Source of the DNA: Casuarina equisetifolia
Lineage: Eukaryota; Streptophyta; Magnoliopsida; Fagales; Casuarinaceae
Length of the DNA: 64,000 nt
NCBI GenBank assembly: GCA_028551475.1
Contig: CM052362.1
Span: 20,008,021-20,072,020, forward strand
Direction: 5' to 3'
Of this stretch, positions 1-12,645 are shown piece by piece (position 1 is the stretch's first letter; each line of letters starts with the position of its first letter). A model generated the notes under the pieces. It worked only from the letters and a program-made list of their open reading frames with translations. It was not told the DNA's origin and did not search any database. The translations under genes were made by a program, and so were the position numbers.

Positions 1-1246
1 ATTTATCTAGAAAATCAAAATATTGTTGAAGATGAATTAAAATTTAAAATTTAAAATTTTTAAAACGAAAACTCAAAACTAATTAAAATTGAATCCAAGT
101 AGGAAAAATCAAGATGAGACACATGTTAGAGCTTCCGATTTCACCATAACTATTAGATATGAATTTCCATAGTTTATGCCTGCAAGAATGATATTATCTA
201 TGTGATGGCAGAATTTCCTAATTTATTTACTATCCTATGTCTAGGTATAGTAAACCTATTTAGTTCATTAATTCACTATATCTCTATATGTGAATTGAAA
301 CAAACCAAATGCATTAAGATCTGTGAATATTCCTAGTTTACAGTAAATCTTTCGATCATCTTATCACCAAAAGCCACACAAATAACATGGTATATGTCTA
401 TTCATATTTAATTCATGGTTGTATATTATAAGAAGCAATTGCATATTATTACCTTTCAGTCTCTAACATACACATCAGATCATTCAAGTGGTGGCCAATC
501 ACTTAAAAGCATTAAGCATAATAATATATAACTCACATAAATAAACTATCTTGCAAAACATAAAACTTATAGGATTCACATCATCATAGTTAGGCTACAT
601 CTTCGCTCTAACAAAAGAAGTTTAGAACATAATGAAATAATGAGGAAGAACAATAATAAGAAATAAAGAAGGCATCTTGAATCTAAGAACAAGAAGTCTG
701 TCACCCTTTTTGTCTTCTCTTCAAGAAATCTTGAATTCTTGGCCTCTCTCTTGAGTTGTGCTCAATTTTCTCCTTGGTTTCAGCGGCAACTTCTTTTCTC
801 TCTTGCTTCTCCTCCTCCTTCTATGCAGGGCTCCTCCTTTATATAGGGTATGGGATCTAGAACTTTCTCCTTATCCTAATAGCATTGGGTTTTGGATTCC
901 CAATACAATTGGGTTTTAGACTTCGATATTAATTAGACTTTAGACTCCTAATAGGACTAGGTTTTCTAATTATTTAAAAAACCAATAACAATAAAAATCT
1001 AATAACAATTATCCAAAGCCCAAGCCCAAGCCTATCTTGATTTCCTTCACCTTGATAATTTGACCATCTTCTGCCATATAATAAGTACCATGTTCTCCAT
1101 GCTTGTTCTTTTTCTTCATGCCTCCTTATGTTACATAAACAAGACAAATTTAAGTAAATAAAGAAGAATTCAAATATTTTCTCACAAACATTAGAGAATT
1201 TATTATTTAAATTAGGTAAAATAACTCTATAAAAATAGAGTTATCA
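1..1246 (-). repeat. 3' LTR of the Athila-like element (cut by window edge)
   Basis: The right end reads TAGAGTTATCA on the plus strand, so the LTR starts TGATAACTCTA in element orientation. It is immediately preceded by a purine-rich tract (about 1247-1262) as expected for a 3' LTR. It aligns by eye along its whole length with the solo LTR at 5394-6637, which indicates that about 125 bp of this LTR lie left of the window. A TATA-like box in element orientation lies near 836-846. Confidence 0.85.
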
Positions 1247-2856
1247 ACACCCTCAAACTTAACATTTTGCTAGTCCTTGAGCAAAAGTAATAATTAGCAT
1301 ATGCTTTAGACAAAACCCCTTTAAGAAATTCTCCATAATTGCTCAACTTAACAATTCAAAAAAAAATATAGCTTTCATCCAAACACCACAATTGTTTTAT
1401 AAGATAAGATAAACTCTTAACTATGTTAACCACGTGTATATATGTGAGTCCTTATCTTTTCAACTATATGCACTCCAAATAGATCCACATTAATATGCAA
1501 TCTCTCAAAATCTTTAACCAAACCTCATAGGTTTGCTTTTCATTCCTCTCTCCACTAATGTAGGCCAATCATCTAACCAAGAATCAATAGAACTTTTATA
1601 AGCTTGTAATGTAAGGCTGGGCTAGGGGTAAGATGAAAGTCATTTAGGCTAAATTCACCCATGAACACCTTGCTTTCTAGGATCTAATTTGAGCTTTTGT
1701 CACTTCCTTTCTTTTCTTTTTCTTTTTTCGCAAATGATCTTTCTATCACCATTTCTCTCATTCCTTTCTTCCCAAAAATACTTGATTTCACTTGGATTTC
1801 GACACTCACAAAAGTCACAATCATGCTTGCAATAATAAAGCAAGTAGTAGGACTAGAAATGTAACTATTATAATCTTATCTTGCTGATGACATCCAACTA
1901 CTATGCAAAAGCCAATTTCTAAACCTTGAGTGGCTTGAATTTGACAATAAGCAATAAGAGAATTCCATTCTTAGACAAATGTTGCATTTCCTTTCTTTCT
2001 TTCCTCTTTTTTTTTTTTTTTGGCATTCACAAAAGCAACATATTATGCTACATAATCATTGCAATCAATATCCTTCCCATATAACATCCTTCCCCTCGAC
2101 TTCTCTTTCACTCAAATAGACTTATATCCTAAAAATCAACATGTTCAAGGGTGCGGGACGAAAAGATAATTTATCAAAGGCTCAAAGGTATATATATGTA
2201 GGTGTCAAAATAAAAAAAATGGATATAAATCAAGGCTCAGCGGAGTGACTGGGGATAAATAAATAGGGTTGGCTTGAAAGGCTCAAACGATCCAAAGAAT
2301 GGCCTAAATCATTTTCTTAATTAGATGCAGCCTAGGATTTCGCCTCAAGAGGAAATCAAGCAAATTCTAAGATTCGGGTGAGATCTAAGAAAATCACATA
2401 CTTCACATGAATGTTCTCTAGAAATACACACAATTTCAAAAATGAAGGACTTTTAGTGTTTAATAAATGGATCAACATAATCAGAATCACACTTAACTCA
2501 CATCACAATTATAGGTTTGAACAAAATCTATGTCTTCCAAAGAATCGCCAAGAATTCACAATAAAGGATGTAATCATGACATAAGAATTTTTTTTTTTAA
2601 TCATATTTAGGACAAAGGTTCTTTCCCTACCCCTAAACTTGAATGAAGCATTGTCCTCAATGCAAAAAGAAAAGAAAGCAAAAATAAAAGTAAAAGGAAT
2701 GAGAATACTCCCCTGATTGTAGGTCATATCCACATAGAGCTTTGAGGAGATGGTGGTGACAAAACTTCCAACAACAGAACAAACACAATGCTTGGGTTGC
2801 CTCCCAAGAAGCGCTTGTTTTATAGTTTTCAGCCAAACTATCTTCAAAGTTATTAT
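1247..2856 (-). mobile_element. Non-coding 3' internal region of the Athila-like element
   Basis: About 1.6 kb lie between the integrase tail and the 3' LTR. I see no long reading frame here in either orientation, only AT-rich DNA with a poly-T/pyrimidine run near 1985-2021. Many Athila relatives carry an extra, sometimes envelope-like, frame at this place; none is recognisable here. The end next to the LTR has the purine-rich tract used for plus-strand priming. Confidence 0.7.
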
Positions 2857-5393
2857 TCAAGGAGGGAGAAGATCAAGGGTAGTCTTCTGCATGTTAACTC
2901 CCTTAAAGTAAGGCTTCAGACGCTGACCATTCACCTTAAATGTGCCTTGGGTGTCATTTGCAACTTTTATTGCTTCATATGGGAATACCTTAGTGACTAT
3001 GAAAGGGCCAGACCATCGGGACCGCAATTTACCTAGAAACAATTTAAGACGAGAGTTATAAAGTAATACTTTCTGACCAACCACAAACTCTCTTCTTAAT
3101 ATGTGTTTGTCATGCCATCTTTTTGTCCGCTCCTTGTATATTTTGGCATTTTCATAAGCCTCATCTCGTAATTCCTGTAATTCATTCAACTGCAACAATC
3201 GAGTTTCACCTACAGACTACATATCAAAGTTTAAAAATTTCAAAGCCCAATATGCTTTATGCTCTAATTCTACTGGTAGATAACAAGCCTTCCCAAACAC
3301 TAGCCTAAAAGGAGACATTCCAATTGGTGTTTTGAATGTTGTTCTATAGGCCCAAAGTGCATCATCAAGTTTCATTGACCAATCTTTCCTTGAGGCATTC
3401 ACAGTTTTTTCCAAAATTCTCTTAATTTTCCTATTTGATATCTCAACTTGACCACTAGTCTGAGGGTGATAAGGGGTAGCAATCTTATGGGTAATCCCAT
3501 ACTTACCCAAAAGTGTTTCAAATTGTTTGTCGTAAAAATGGGTCCTTCTATCACTTATGATTGCCCTAGGAGTGCCAAAACGGGTAAAAATATTTTTCTT
3601 TAAGAATTTAACCACAACCTTAGCATCATTTATAGGCAATGCGACTGCTTCTACCCATTTAGACACATACTCAACAGCCACCAAAATATACATATTTCCA
3701 TAAGAAGGTGGAAAGGGTCCCATGAAATCAATACCCCAAACATCAAATAACTCACACACAACAACATTGTTTAGAGGCATCTCATGTTTCCTAGAAATAT
3801 TTCCAGTTCTTTGACATTGATCACATGCAACTACATATGAATATGCATCTCTAAAAAGTGTGGGCCAATAAAATCCAGACTGTAAAACCTTAGCTGTAGT
3901 TCTGGTGGCACTAAAATGACCACCAGCCTCTCTAGCATGACAATGGTGTAGGATATTAGCCATTTCTTCCTCAGGAACACATCTCCTTATAACTTGGTCT
4001 ACGCATATTTTAAACAAGAAAGGCTCTTCCCAAAAATAATGTTTGAGGTTAGAAAAGAATTTTTTTTCTTTGTTGATATGACATTTCAGGAGGAAGAACA
4101 TTACTTACCAAATAATTGACAAAATCAGCATACTAGGGAATTTGGATGGATTGGAGTGCAAAAATGTTTTCATCAGGAAATTTTTTCATAATTGGTTGAG
4201 CTTCTTCCTTCAGATTAGGAATTCTGGACAAATGATCTGCAACTAGATTTTCGGTCCCTTTCTTATCCTTGATCTCCAAATCAAACTCTTGTAGCAAGAG
4301 AATCCACCTGATTAACCTCAGTTTTGATTCTTTCTTTTCAAGTAGATACTTAAGAGATGAGTAGTCAGAATAAACAATAACTTTGGAACCAATTAGATAA
4401 GAACGGAATTTATCAAAAGCAAATACTACAGTCAAAAGTTCTTTTTCTGTTGTTGAATAATTTAATTGTGCACCTGATAATGTTCGACTGGCATAGTAGA
4501 TGGTCTAAAAAACTCCATTCTTCTGTTGTCCCAGAACAGCTCCTACTGCAAAATCACTAGCATCACACATTAGCTCAAAAGGTAAGTCCCATTCTGGTGC
4601 TGCCATGATTGGTGTTGATATTAACTTTTTCCTTTAAAGTGTTAAAAGCCTGCAAGCATTAATCAGAAAAGTTATATTTCACATCTTTAACCAACAAACT
4701 TGAAAGAGGTCTAGCGATTTTAGAAAAATCTTTTATGAATCACCTATAGAATCCTGCATGGCCTAAAATCCTCTAACAAGTCTCACTGATGTTGGTGGGG
4801 GTAATTTTGCAATGACCTCCACTTTAGCTCGATCAACCTCTAGTCCTTTTTAGATATCTTATGCCCAAGCACTATTGCTTCCTGCACCATAAAATGACAC
4901 TTCTCCCAATTCAACACAAGGTTAGTCTCCTCACACCTTTGTAAGACTTTTGCTAAATTATTTAAACAAATGTCAAATGATGAGCCAAATACAGAAAAAT
5001 CATCCATGAAAATTTCAATAAATTTTTCAACCATATCAGAAAAAATGGCCATCATGCATCTCTGAAAAGTTGCTGGTGCATTACAAAGACCAAAGGGCAT
5101 TCTTCTAAAAGCAAAGGTACCATAAGGACAAGTGAAAGTGGTTTTCTCTTGATCTTCTAGTGCAATGTGAATTCGATTATACCCTGAATACCCATCAAGA
5201 AAGCAATAAAATTCGTGTCCTGCAAGTCTTTCTAACATTTGATCAATAAATGGTAAAGGGAAATGATCTTTTCTTGTGACATCATTCAGTTTTCTATAAT
5301 CTATACACACACGCCATCCAATAACTGTCCTAGTTGGAATCAGTTCATTATTATCATTTCTTTGAACAGTCATACCTCCTTTCTTTGGCACAA

Positions 5394-6637
5394 TGTTCGG
5401 TGAAATCTAAATGCAAGTGAACATGTCGAACAAGTAATATAATGATAAGAAAGATATCGTCCCACAGAGATTGGTGATTACTAGACCAACTAATTACTAA
5501 CGGTGAATAACTCCTAGAATTTATCTAGCAAACCAAATTGATAGATGATAGATTAACTAACTAAGTCTAAGAAAACTTAATAAAAGAAATATGTTAGAGC
5601 ATATGACTTCACCATAATTACTAGGTACTAATATTGATTATTTATGCTTGCAAGAGAGATAATATCTATGTGATGGCAGAATTTCTTAATTTATTTACTA
5701 TCCTATGTCTAGATATAACAAACCTACTTAGTTCATTAATTCACTATATCTCTATATGTGAATTGAAACAAACCAAATGCATTAGGATCTATGAATATTC
5801 TCAGTTTACACTGAAAGCCACACAAACAATATGGTATATGTCTATCCATATTTAATCTATGGTTACATATTACAAGAAGCAACTGCATGCTATTTCCTGT
5901 TGGTCTTTAACATGCAAATCAAGTCATCTAAGTGGTAGCTAATCACCTAAAAGCATTAAACTCCGTAATATATAACTTCACATAAATAAAATATCTTGCA
6001 AAACATAATAATCATAAGATTCATACCATCATAATTAGATTACATCGTAGCTTTAACAAAAATAAACTAAAACATAAAAAAATAATGAGGAAGAATGGTA
6101 ATAAGAAATAAAGAAGGCATCTTGAATCCAAGAACAAGAAGTCTGTCACCCTTTTTGTCTTCTATTCAAGAAAACCTTGAATTCTTGGCCTCTTTCTTGA
6201 GTTGTGCTCAATTTCCTCCTTTCTTTTCTTTTGCCTCTTCTCTTCTCTTAAATAAGGTTTAGGTTTAGACCTATCTCCTATCCTAGTAGAATTAGGTTTT
6301 AGAGACCTAAAACAATTGGGTTTTGAACTCCTAAATTAATTGAGACTTGAATTCCTAACATGACTGGGTTTTCTATTTAAATAGAAAATCCAATAACAAT
6401 AGAAAATCTAATAACAATTATCCAAAGCCTAAGCCCATCTTGACTTTCTTGATCTTGATATTACAATTTTGCCACACAATAAGCATCAGGTTCTCTATGT
6501 TCATCCCTTTTCTCCTTGTGCTACAAAAACAAGACAAATTCAAATAAATAAGAGGAGTTCAAATATTTTCTCATAAACATTGTATTATTTATTGCCTAAA
6601 AAATAGGTAAAATAACTCTATAAAAATAGAGTTATCA
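5394..6637 (-). repeat. Solo LTR (Athila-like), nested in the older element
   Basis: A 1244-bp segment begins TGTTCGG and ends GTTATCA on the plus strand (TG...CA termini). It is bracketed by perfect 5-bp direct repeats CACAA at 5389-5393 and 6638-6642. The flanks are adjacent parts of the reverse transcriptase region of the host element, so this is a clean insertion. Its sequence is close to the LTR at 1-1246 in the same orientation. No internal region is present. The usual explanation is insertion of a complete element followed by LTR-LTR recombination. Confidence 0.92.
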
Positions 6638-8333
6638 CACAACTTGTACAGGACTTACCCAAGGATTGTTTGAGATGGGATAAATGATCCCTGCATCAAG
6701 TAACTTGATTACCTCAGCCTTCACCACTTCTTGTATCTTTGGATTCAATCACCTCTGAGGTTGAACAGTAGCTTTGTACTGCTCTTCCATCAAAATCTTG
6801 TGCATGCAGAGTGAAGGACTAATTCCCTTGATATCAGCTATTTTCCATCCAATTGCTCCCTTATGCTCTTTCAACACTCGAAGTAGTTTCTCTTCCATTG
6901 ATTCTGTCAAAGAAGAAGATATGATTACTGGCAAGGTAGAAACTTCATCTAAATAAACATATTTCAAATGGGAAGGTAAGGGCTTGAGTTCAAGAGTTGG
7001 AGGCTCTTCAATCGATGGCTTAGGTTTTGTCATGTGTTGTCCCAACTCCTCAAACTTTGTTGCCTTTTGCTGTGAATATGGTGGATTTGCTTCCATGAGA
7101 TTGGCATACTCTTGTATCTCTTCACTTTCAATTTCCTCATTCTTTGGGTGAACCAAGCATGCTTCAAGTGGATCCTTGAAAGCTTTTTTCCTGAAAGATC
7201 TTATTCACAAACTTATCAATTGTCTCAACCCTAAAGCAAGAACTATCATCAGAAGGATGTTTCATAGCAGTAAAAACATTAAAAGTGACAAAATCATTTT
7301 GAACTCTTAAGATTAACTTCCCTTGTTGTACATCAATTAGAGCTCTTCTTGTTGCTAGAAAAGGTCGACCTAAGATAAGTGATACCTTAAGGTCTTCCTC
7401 CATGTCAAGTACTATAAAATCTGCAGGAAAGATAAATTTGTCAACTTTCACCAATACATCTTCAATAATGCCCTTTGGATATTTGATTGATCGATCAGCC
7501 AATTGTAGGGACACTGTGGTTGGCTTCACTTCACCCATTCCTAATTTCCTGAAAATAGAAAAAGGCATTAGATTAATACTGGCTCCTAAATCACATAATG
7601 CCTTATCAAAGTGAGAATCTCCAATAGTACAAGGAATTGTAAAACTCCCTGGATCTTTTAATTTTGGAGGCAGTTTGTTTTGTAAAATGGCTTAGCATTC
7701 TTCAGTTAGCTTCACGGTTTCATACTCTTCCAGCTTCCTTTTGTTTTTCAATATCTCCTTAAGAAATTTTGCATAACTGGGCATTTGAGCTAATGCATAT
7801 GCAAAAGGAATGTTAATATGCAATTTTTTAAATACATCAAGAAATTTAGAAAACTGCTTATCTATTTTATGTTGTTGGAGTCTCTAAGGAAATGGAACTG
7901 GAGGCACATAAGGCTTGGGATTATCAGGGAATAATGTCCTCTTGGTTGCCTCCTCAGGCTGTGTGCTAACATCATCTTCCTTATCCTTGACATTTTCCTT
8001 CTCAACGTCATCTTTTCCCACTTGTTTGCCATTTCTCAGGGTTATTACCTTTGCATCTTCTATAGGATTCTTCTCTGTGCTACTCGGCAATGAACCTTGT
8101 TGTCTTCCATAAATCATATTAGCCAACTGACCTATTTGCACCTTTAAATTTCGAATTGAAGCTTCTTGGTTTTGCATTCTTGTTTCATTGTTCTGTAACA
8201 TCTTGGCAACCATTTTCTCTAAATTAGGCTTCTTTTCTTCTGGTTGCCTGAACCCTGGTGGTGGCCTCATTGCATTAGAATTACTCCATATTGTTTTGTC
8301 CTGTTCTGGACAGCCCCTTTGAAGAAGGATCAC

Positions 8334-8854
8334 TTAAAAGATAAAGGCAGTCATAGGCTTGTATACAAAAATTTTGCGAACATATGCACTAATGTCAGTC
8401 GTTTTCTTCTTTCGAAAACACTGTCCGGAGAGAAATACACAGAAAAATCCAGAACAATCATTTCATTTTAAGCCAACACATATAGTTAATGCTTGAATGG
8501 ATAAATATATTATGATAAGGTCATATGGCTTGATGCCTTTGAATTGACCGTCTTTTGGCTCACGATATTTTTTGATACCCTTTAAACTGGTCCTAGGCAT
8601 TGTATTATGTAACTTCTGAAACGGGATCGAAACCGTCTTTCCAAGGTTGTAGATGTAGATTCGAGGTAAAGCTAAAAAATGTTGCATAAGAGAGTTGGAG
8701 GCAGGCCTCTGCCCATCTGGAGATGTGCACCCATTTAGGAAGATATGCAAAGGGACAAAGATTTTTAATAATGATTTCTACAATTAGATTAATGATGGTG
8801 TTCTTTATAATGATCGCCTGCCAATTGGGCCGATCGTTTTTTCTCCTTGTGAAC
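8334..8854. other. Junction DNA between gypsy fossil and UGT pseudogene
   Basis: Gag-like similarity fades near 8300-8333 and UGT coding begins at 8855. The 500 bp between contain no gene I can support; part should be the old UGT upstream region, but it does not visibly match the upstream of the better copy at 15107. Confidence 0.4.
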
Positions 8855-10290
8855 ATGAAGGATGTCATAGTGCTATACCTTTCTCCTGGAAGAGGCCACC
8901 TAATAGCCATGGTAGAGATTGGTAAGATCATACACAAACTTAACCCATCTTTATCCATAATCATCGTTGTTATCAACACATAAAAAACACTTGATGCCTC
9001 CAAAGCCTAATATGTAGTTAGCGCTACCGCCCAATACATGGTAGACGTGAACGTTAACAATCCATCCATCACCTTTCACCACTTGCCGCCCATCTGCGAC
9101 GTCTCTTCAATTCCTTCCCCTTTAGATGCTTTTTTCTAAATCCCAATCTTCAACAACCTAAATATCTACCAAACCCTTCAAGGCATCTCCCAAACCTCCA
9201 AGATCAAAGCACTTGTCATTGATTTCTTCTGCGATGCTGCGTTGGAAGTGGCGGCAGACCTTAGCATTCACCATCTACTATTTCTATACTTCTAGCGCAA
9301 ACGCTCTCGTCCATACTCTCCACCGCCCCACCTTGCATAAAACCATTCACGAAATCCTTAAAGATCTGGTAACATGATTGATGTTCCTAGCTTACCGCCT
9401 ATCCGGGCATCAGACATGCCGAAACCTGTATTCGATACTGGTTCTAAGTTGTATGAGGATTCCTTAAATGCGTCAAAGCACATTGCCAAATCAAATGGAA
9501 TTATCCTTAATACATTTGACCTACTCGAAAGAAGAGCTATTCGGGCAATCTCAGATGGGCTATGCGTGCCAGATGGACCACCTCCGCCAATATTCTGTAT
9601 TGAACCGATGATATCAAGCAGCACTGGAGAAGGGGAAAATTAGCACGAGTGTTTGAATTGACTACACTTGCAACCGAGCAAAAGCGTCGTGCTTCTGTGT
9701 TTTGGAAGCTTGGAGTTGTTCTCAGCGAAACAATTGAGTGAAATGGTAGTAGGATTAGAAAAGAGTGGCCACAGGTTTTATGGGTGGTAAGGAATCCCCC
9801 GCCAAATAGTAACAAAGAGCCGAATTTGGATGAGTTACTGCCAAATGGTTTCTTGGAAAGGACCAGGGATAGAGGTTTTGTGGTGAAGCAATGGGCTCCA
9901 CAGGTGGAGATACTGAGTCACAGCTCGGTGGGTGGGTTCGTGACTCACTGCGAGTGGAATGCAGTGCTAGAAGCTGTTTGTGATGGCGTACCGATGGTTG
10001 TGTGGCCTCTGTATACGGAGCAACGGATGAGCAGGGTGAACTTGGTCTAGGAAATGAAGGTGGCATTAGCAGTGAACGAGTCTGAGAATGGATAAGTAAG
10101 CGCTGCTGAATTGGAGAAGTGAGTGAGGGAGTTAATAGAGTCGGAAGCTGGGAAAGAGGTGAGAGAGAGTGTCTCAGCCACGAGAGACGTTGCCGTGGCG
10201 GCCATGAAAGAGGGAGGGTCGTCTAAGGTTGCCTTGGCTAAGTTAGCTGAGTTGTGGTCCCCGACAAGGACCTGGAAACAAAGTTCATGA
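8855..10290 (+). pseudogene. UDP-glycosyltransferase pseudogene (UGT88-like)
   Basis: This is a decayed copy of a family-1 glycosyltransferase, closely similar to the gene at 15107-16530. It starts at an ATG followed by a hydrophobic strand and the S-P-G-R-G-H motif carrying the expected catalytic His. Later pieces read [17 protein letters not shown] and a PSPG box (about 9892-10023) beginning [10 protein letters not shown]. The box has HCEWN where HCGWN is nearly invariant, and WPLYTEQ at its end. The reading frame is interrupted repeatedly: an early stop near 8981, another in the first third near 9136, frame changes in the middle, and stops after the PSPG box. No continuous protein longer than about 90 residues survives. 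A copia element is inserted 17 bp downstream. Loss of function is certain; whether it is transcribed cannot be told. Confidence 0.9.
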
Positions 10291-10307
10291 GTTCTTGAAG
10301 TAGTATT

Positions 10308-10977
10308 TGCTGGGTTTAAACTTGGTCAGCCCAAATAAAATGGAAAGCCCAAAGGGCAAGAGGCCATGAAGACCATTTATCACCTTTTCTTTTCTCCTTC
10401 CCCTACGATGCAATTGTGCAGAGAAAAACCAGAAAACTCTAGAGACCTCTTCTTCACTAGAAATGGCTAGAATCTTCTCTATAAATATCTCCAACATCAA
10501 GCTCTCTCAACCACAAGTTTTTCTTGAAGAACAAGGAAGCACCGACCTTATGAAGCTATAAATACAATGGAGCACTTGGAGGAGGAGCAGAAGGGAGAGA
10601 GAGAGGAGAAAGTGAAGTAAGAGAGTGAGCGGAGTCCTCCAGCAAGAGTTCTCCTAGGAACGGCAGTTTCAAGTAGTTCCCATTATTGCTCAAGATTGTG
10701 AGTTTTTCCTTCCTTTCAAAGTGTTGTTGTTTGTGTTATTTGTGCTTGTATATTCAAGAGATTGCAACTCTCTTGAGTTTAATTCATTGTGTTCCTTTGA
10801 AATCTTGGTTGGTTGTATAAAGGAAGAATTTCGTCCTCCATTAGAAGCTGTTTTTCAGTCTTAAATTTTCTATCCACCACGTGTTCGACGTTTTGCCTCA
10901 ACCAACCTTACCTTCTCATTTTTCCAATTTTCTTCCATATCTTTGTTCCTCTTCCATCCTATATCCAATACCTAACA
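10308..10977 (+). repeat. Copia 5' LTR
   Basis: This 670-bp LTR begins TGCTGGGTTTAAAC and ends CCTAACA. It is directly followed by AG and the tRNA-Met primer-binding site. It contains a TATA-like CTATAAATA (about 10478) and a CTATAAATAC repeat of it near 10556. Confidence 0.92.
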
Positions 10978-11015
10978 AGTGGTATCAAAGCCTGGTTCAC
11001 AGGTTCACTTAAAAC

Positions 11016-11831
11016 ATGTCTAATATTGTCCAAGTCCAAGTACCCAAGTTATCCCAAACCAACTATGGGAATTGGAGTGCCCAAATGAGAGTGATCATTA
11101 GCTCTCATGACTTGTGGAATTACATTGAAGATGGCTTCCATGAACCAAAAAATGTATCAGCCTTGTCGGAGAATGCAAAGAAAGAACTTAAGAAGGAAAG
11201 GCAAAAGGATCAAGAAGTATTGGCCATCATCTACCAAGGAGTTGATGAAGCAACCTTTGAGAAGATCTTAGGAGCAAAGAGTGCAAAGGAAGCTTGGGAG
11301 ATTCTTTAGAAGTCTTTCCAAGGAGTAGAGAAATCTAGAAAGGTACGACTCCAAACTCTTAGACGTGAATTTGAATCATTAAAGATGAGTAATGGAGAGA
11401 CGGTAGATGATTATGTTACAAAGGTGCAATCAATAGTAAATGAAATGAAGAGAAATGGTGAAAGTATAATTGAAGAAAAGGTAATAAAGAAGATTTTGAG
11501 GTCTTTGCATAAGAAATTTAATTATGTAGTAGCAGTTATTGAAGAATCTAAAGACCTCTCTAAACTAAGCATTGAAGAGTTATTAGAATCACTTAAGGCT
11601 CATGAATTTAGAATGAAACAAGATGAAGAAGAAGAGACTTTAGAACAAGCTCTCCAAAGTAAGTTAAGAACTAGTTTAAGTTACAGTGGAGGAAGAAGAA
11701 ATAGAGAAAACTTTAGAGGAGGATATAGAGGAAAAGGTAGATTTGGAGGAAAAAATTATCAAAATAATAGTATGGATCAAGAACAACTAAGAATCCGATC
11801 TCTCACGGGAAAAGTAAGTACATTGAAATGA
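11016..11831 (+). mobile_element. Copia gag-like region
   Basis: The coding begins MSNIVQVQVPKLSQTNYGNW, the typical start of plant copia gag (UBN2/Retrotran_gag_2 type). It continues with WEILx-type helices, LKMSNGETVDDYV and an arginine/glycine-rich tail (FRGGYRGKGRFGG). No zinc knuckle is visible. It is a fossil, with at least one break. Confidence 0.85.
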
Positions 11832-11984
11832 AATTTCATTTCCTTTGGAACCAGGTAAAGAAAGGAGTCATTAAGTTGACTTATTGCAAGATCAATTGGC
11901 AAATATATTTACAAAGTCATTAAAGTTTGAAGAGTTCAGAAGGCTAAGATTTAATCTGGGCATGATCAAGTTTAAGGAGGAGAT

Positions 11985-12645
11985 TGTTGGGTTTAAACTT
12001 GGCAGCCTAAGTAAGAAGGAAAGCCCAAAGGGCAAGAGGCCCATGAAGACCATTTATCATCTTCTCTTTTCTCCTTTCCCGAAGATGCAATTGTGCAGAG
12101 AAAAACCAGAAAACTCTAAAGACCTCTTCTTCACTAGAAATGGCTAGAATCTTCTCTATAAATATCTCCAACATCAAGCTCTCTCAACCATAAGTTTTTC
12201 TTGAAGAACAAGGAAGCACTAACCTTATGAAGCTATAAATACCATGGAGCACTTGGAGGAGGAGTAGAACGGAGAGAGAAGAAAGTGAAGTAAGAGAGTG
12301 AACGGAGTCCTCCAGCAAGAGTTCTCCTAGGAACGGCAGTTCCAAGTAGTTCCCATTATTGCTCAAGATTGTGAGTTTTTCCTTCCTTTCAAAGTGTTAT
12401 TGTTTGTGTTATTTGTGCTTGTATATTCAAGAGATTGCAACTCTCTTGAGTTTAATTGTGTTCCTTTGAAATCTTGGTTGGTTGTATAAAGGAAGAATTT
12501 CGCCTCCATTATAAGCTGTTTTTTAGTCTTAAATTTTCTGCCCACCACGTGTTCGACGTTTTGCCTCAACCAACCTTACCTCCTCATTTTCCCAATTTTC
12601 TTCCGTATCTTTGTTCCTCTTCCATCCCATATCCAATACCCATCA
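11985..12645 (+). repeat. Copia 3' LTR
   Basis: This 661-bp LTR begins TGTTGGGTTTAAAC and ends CCCATCA. It is preceded by a purine tract and followed by the GTATT target duplication. It matches the 5' LTR over its full length with scattered substitutions and small indels. Confidence 0.92.

Larger units (their letters stand above)
1..8333 (-). mobile_element. Athila-like Ty3/gypsy retrotransposon fossil, incomplete
   Basis: This is a minus-strand LTR retroelement fossil. In element order, right to left, I read gag C-terminal coding (about 8333-7884), aspartic protease (about 7690-7164), a protease-RT spacer (7156-6749), reverse transcriptase (flanking the inserted solo LTR, down to about 4840), RNase H (about 4500-4133), integrase with an HHCC-like zinc region and DD(35)E core (4101-3217) and integrase tail (3198-2857). 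A long non-coding stretch, a purine-rich tract and the 3' LTR follow. Protein signatures such as IDYRKLND, PFGLCNAPATFQ, FMDDFSVFG and [10 protein letters not shown] fit the Athila lineage. No 5' LTR or primer-binding site is visible. The copy is broken, with roughly half a dozen or more breaks, so it is an old fossil. Family and order are clear; lineage is from memory of the proteins. Confidence 0.9.
10308..12645 (+). mobile_element. Short Ty1/copia element with two LTRs, mostly gag
   Basis: This is a 2338-bp copia element flanked by perfect 5-bp target duplications GTATT (10303-10307 and 12646-12650). Parts are the 5' LTR (10308-10977), a primer-binding site matching initiator Met-tRNA (TGGTATCAAAGCC from 10980), gag-like coding (about 11016-11831), a short remnant of the pol C-terminus (about 11860-11984), a purine tract (AAGGAGGAGA, before 11985) and the 3' LTR (11985-12645). 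Protease, integrase and reverse transcriptase are not present, so the element is non-autonomous and broken. By eye the LTRs differ at roughly 4-6% of sites, which would suggest an age of a few million years; no count was computed. Confidence 0.92.
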
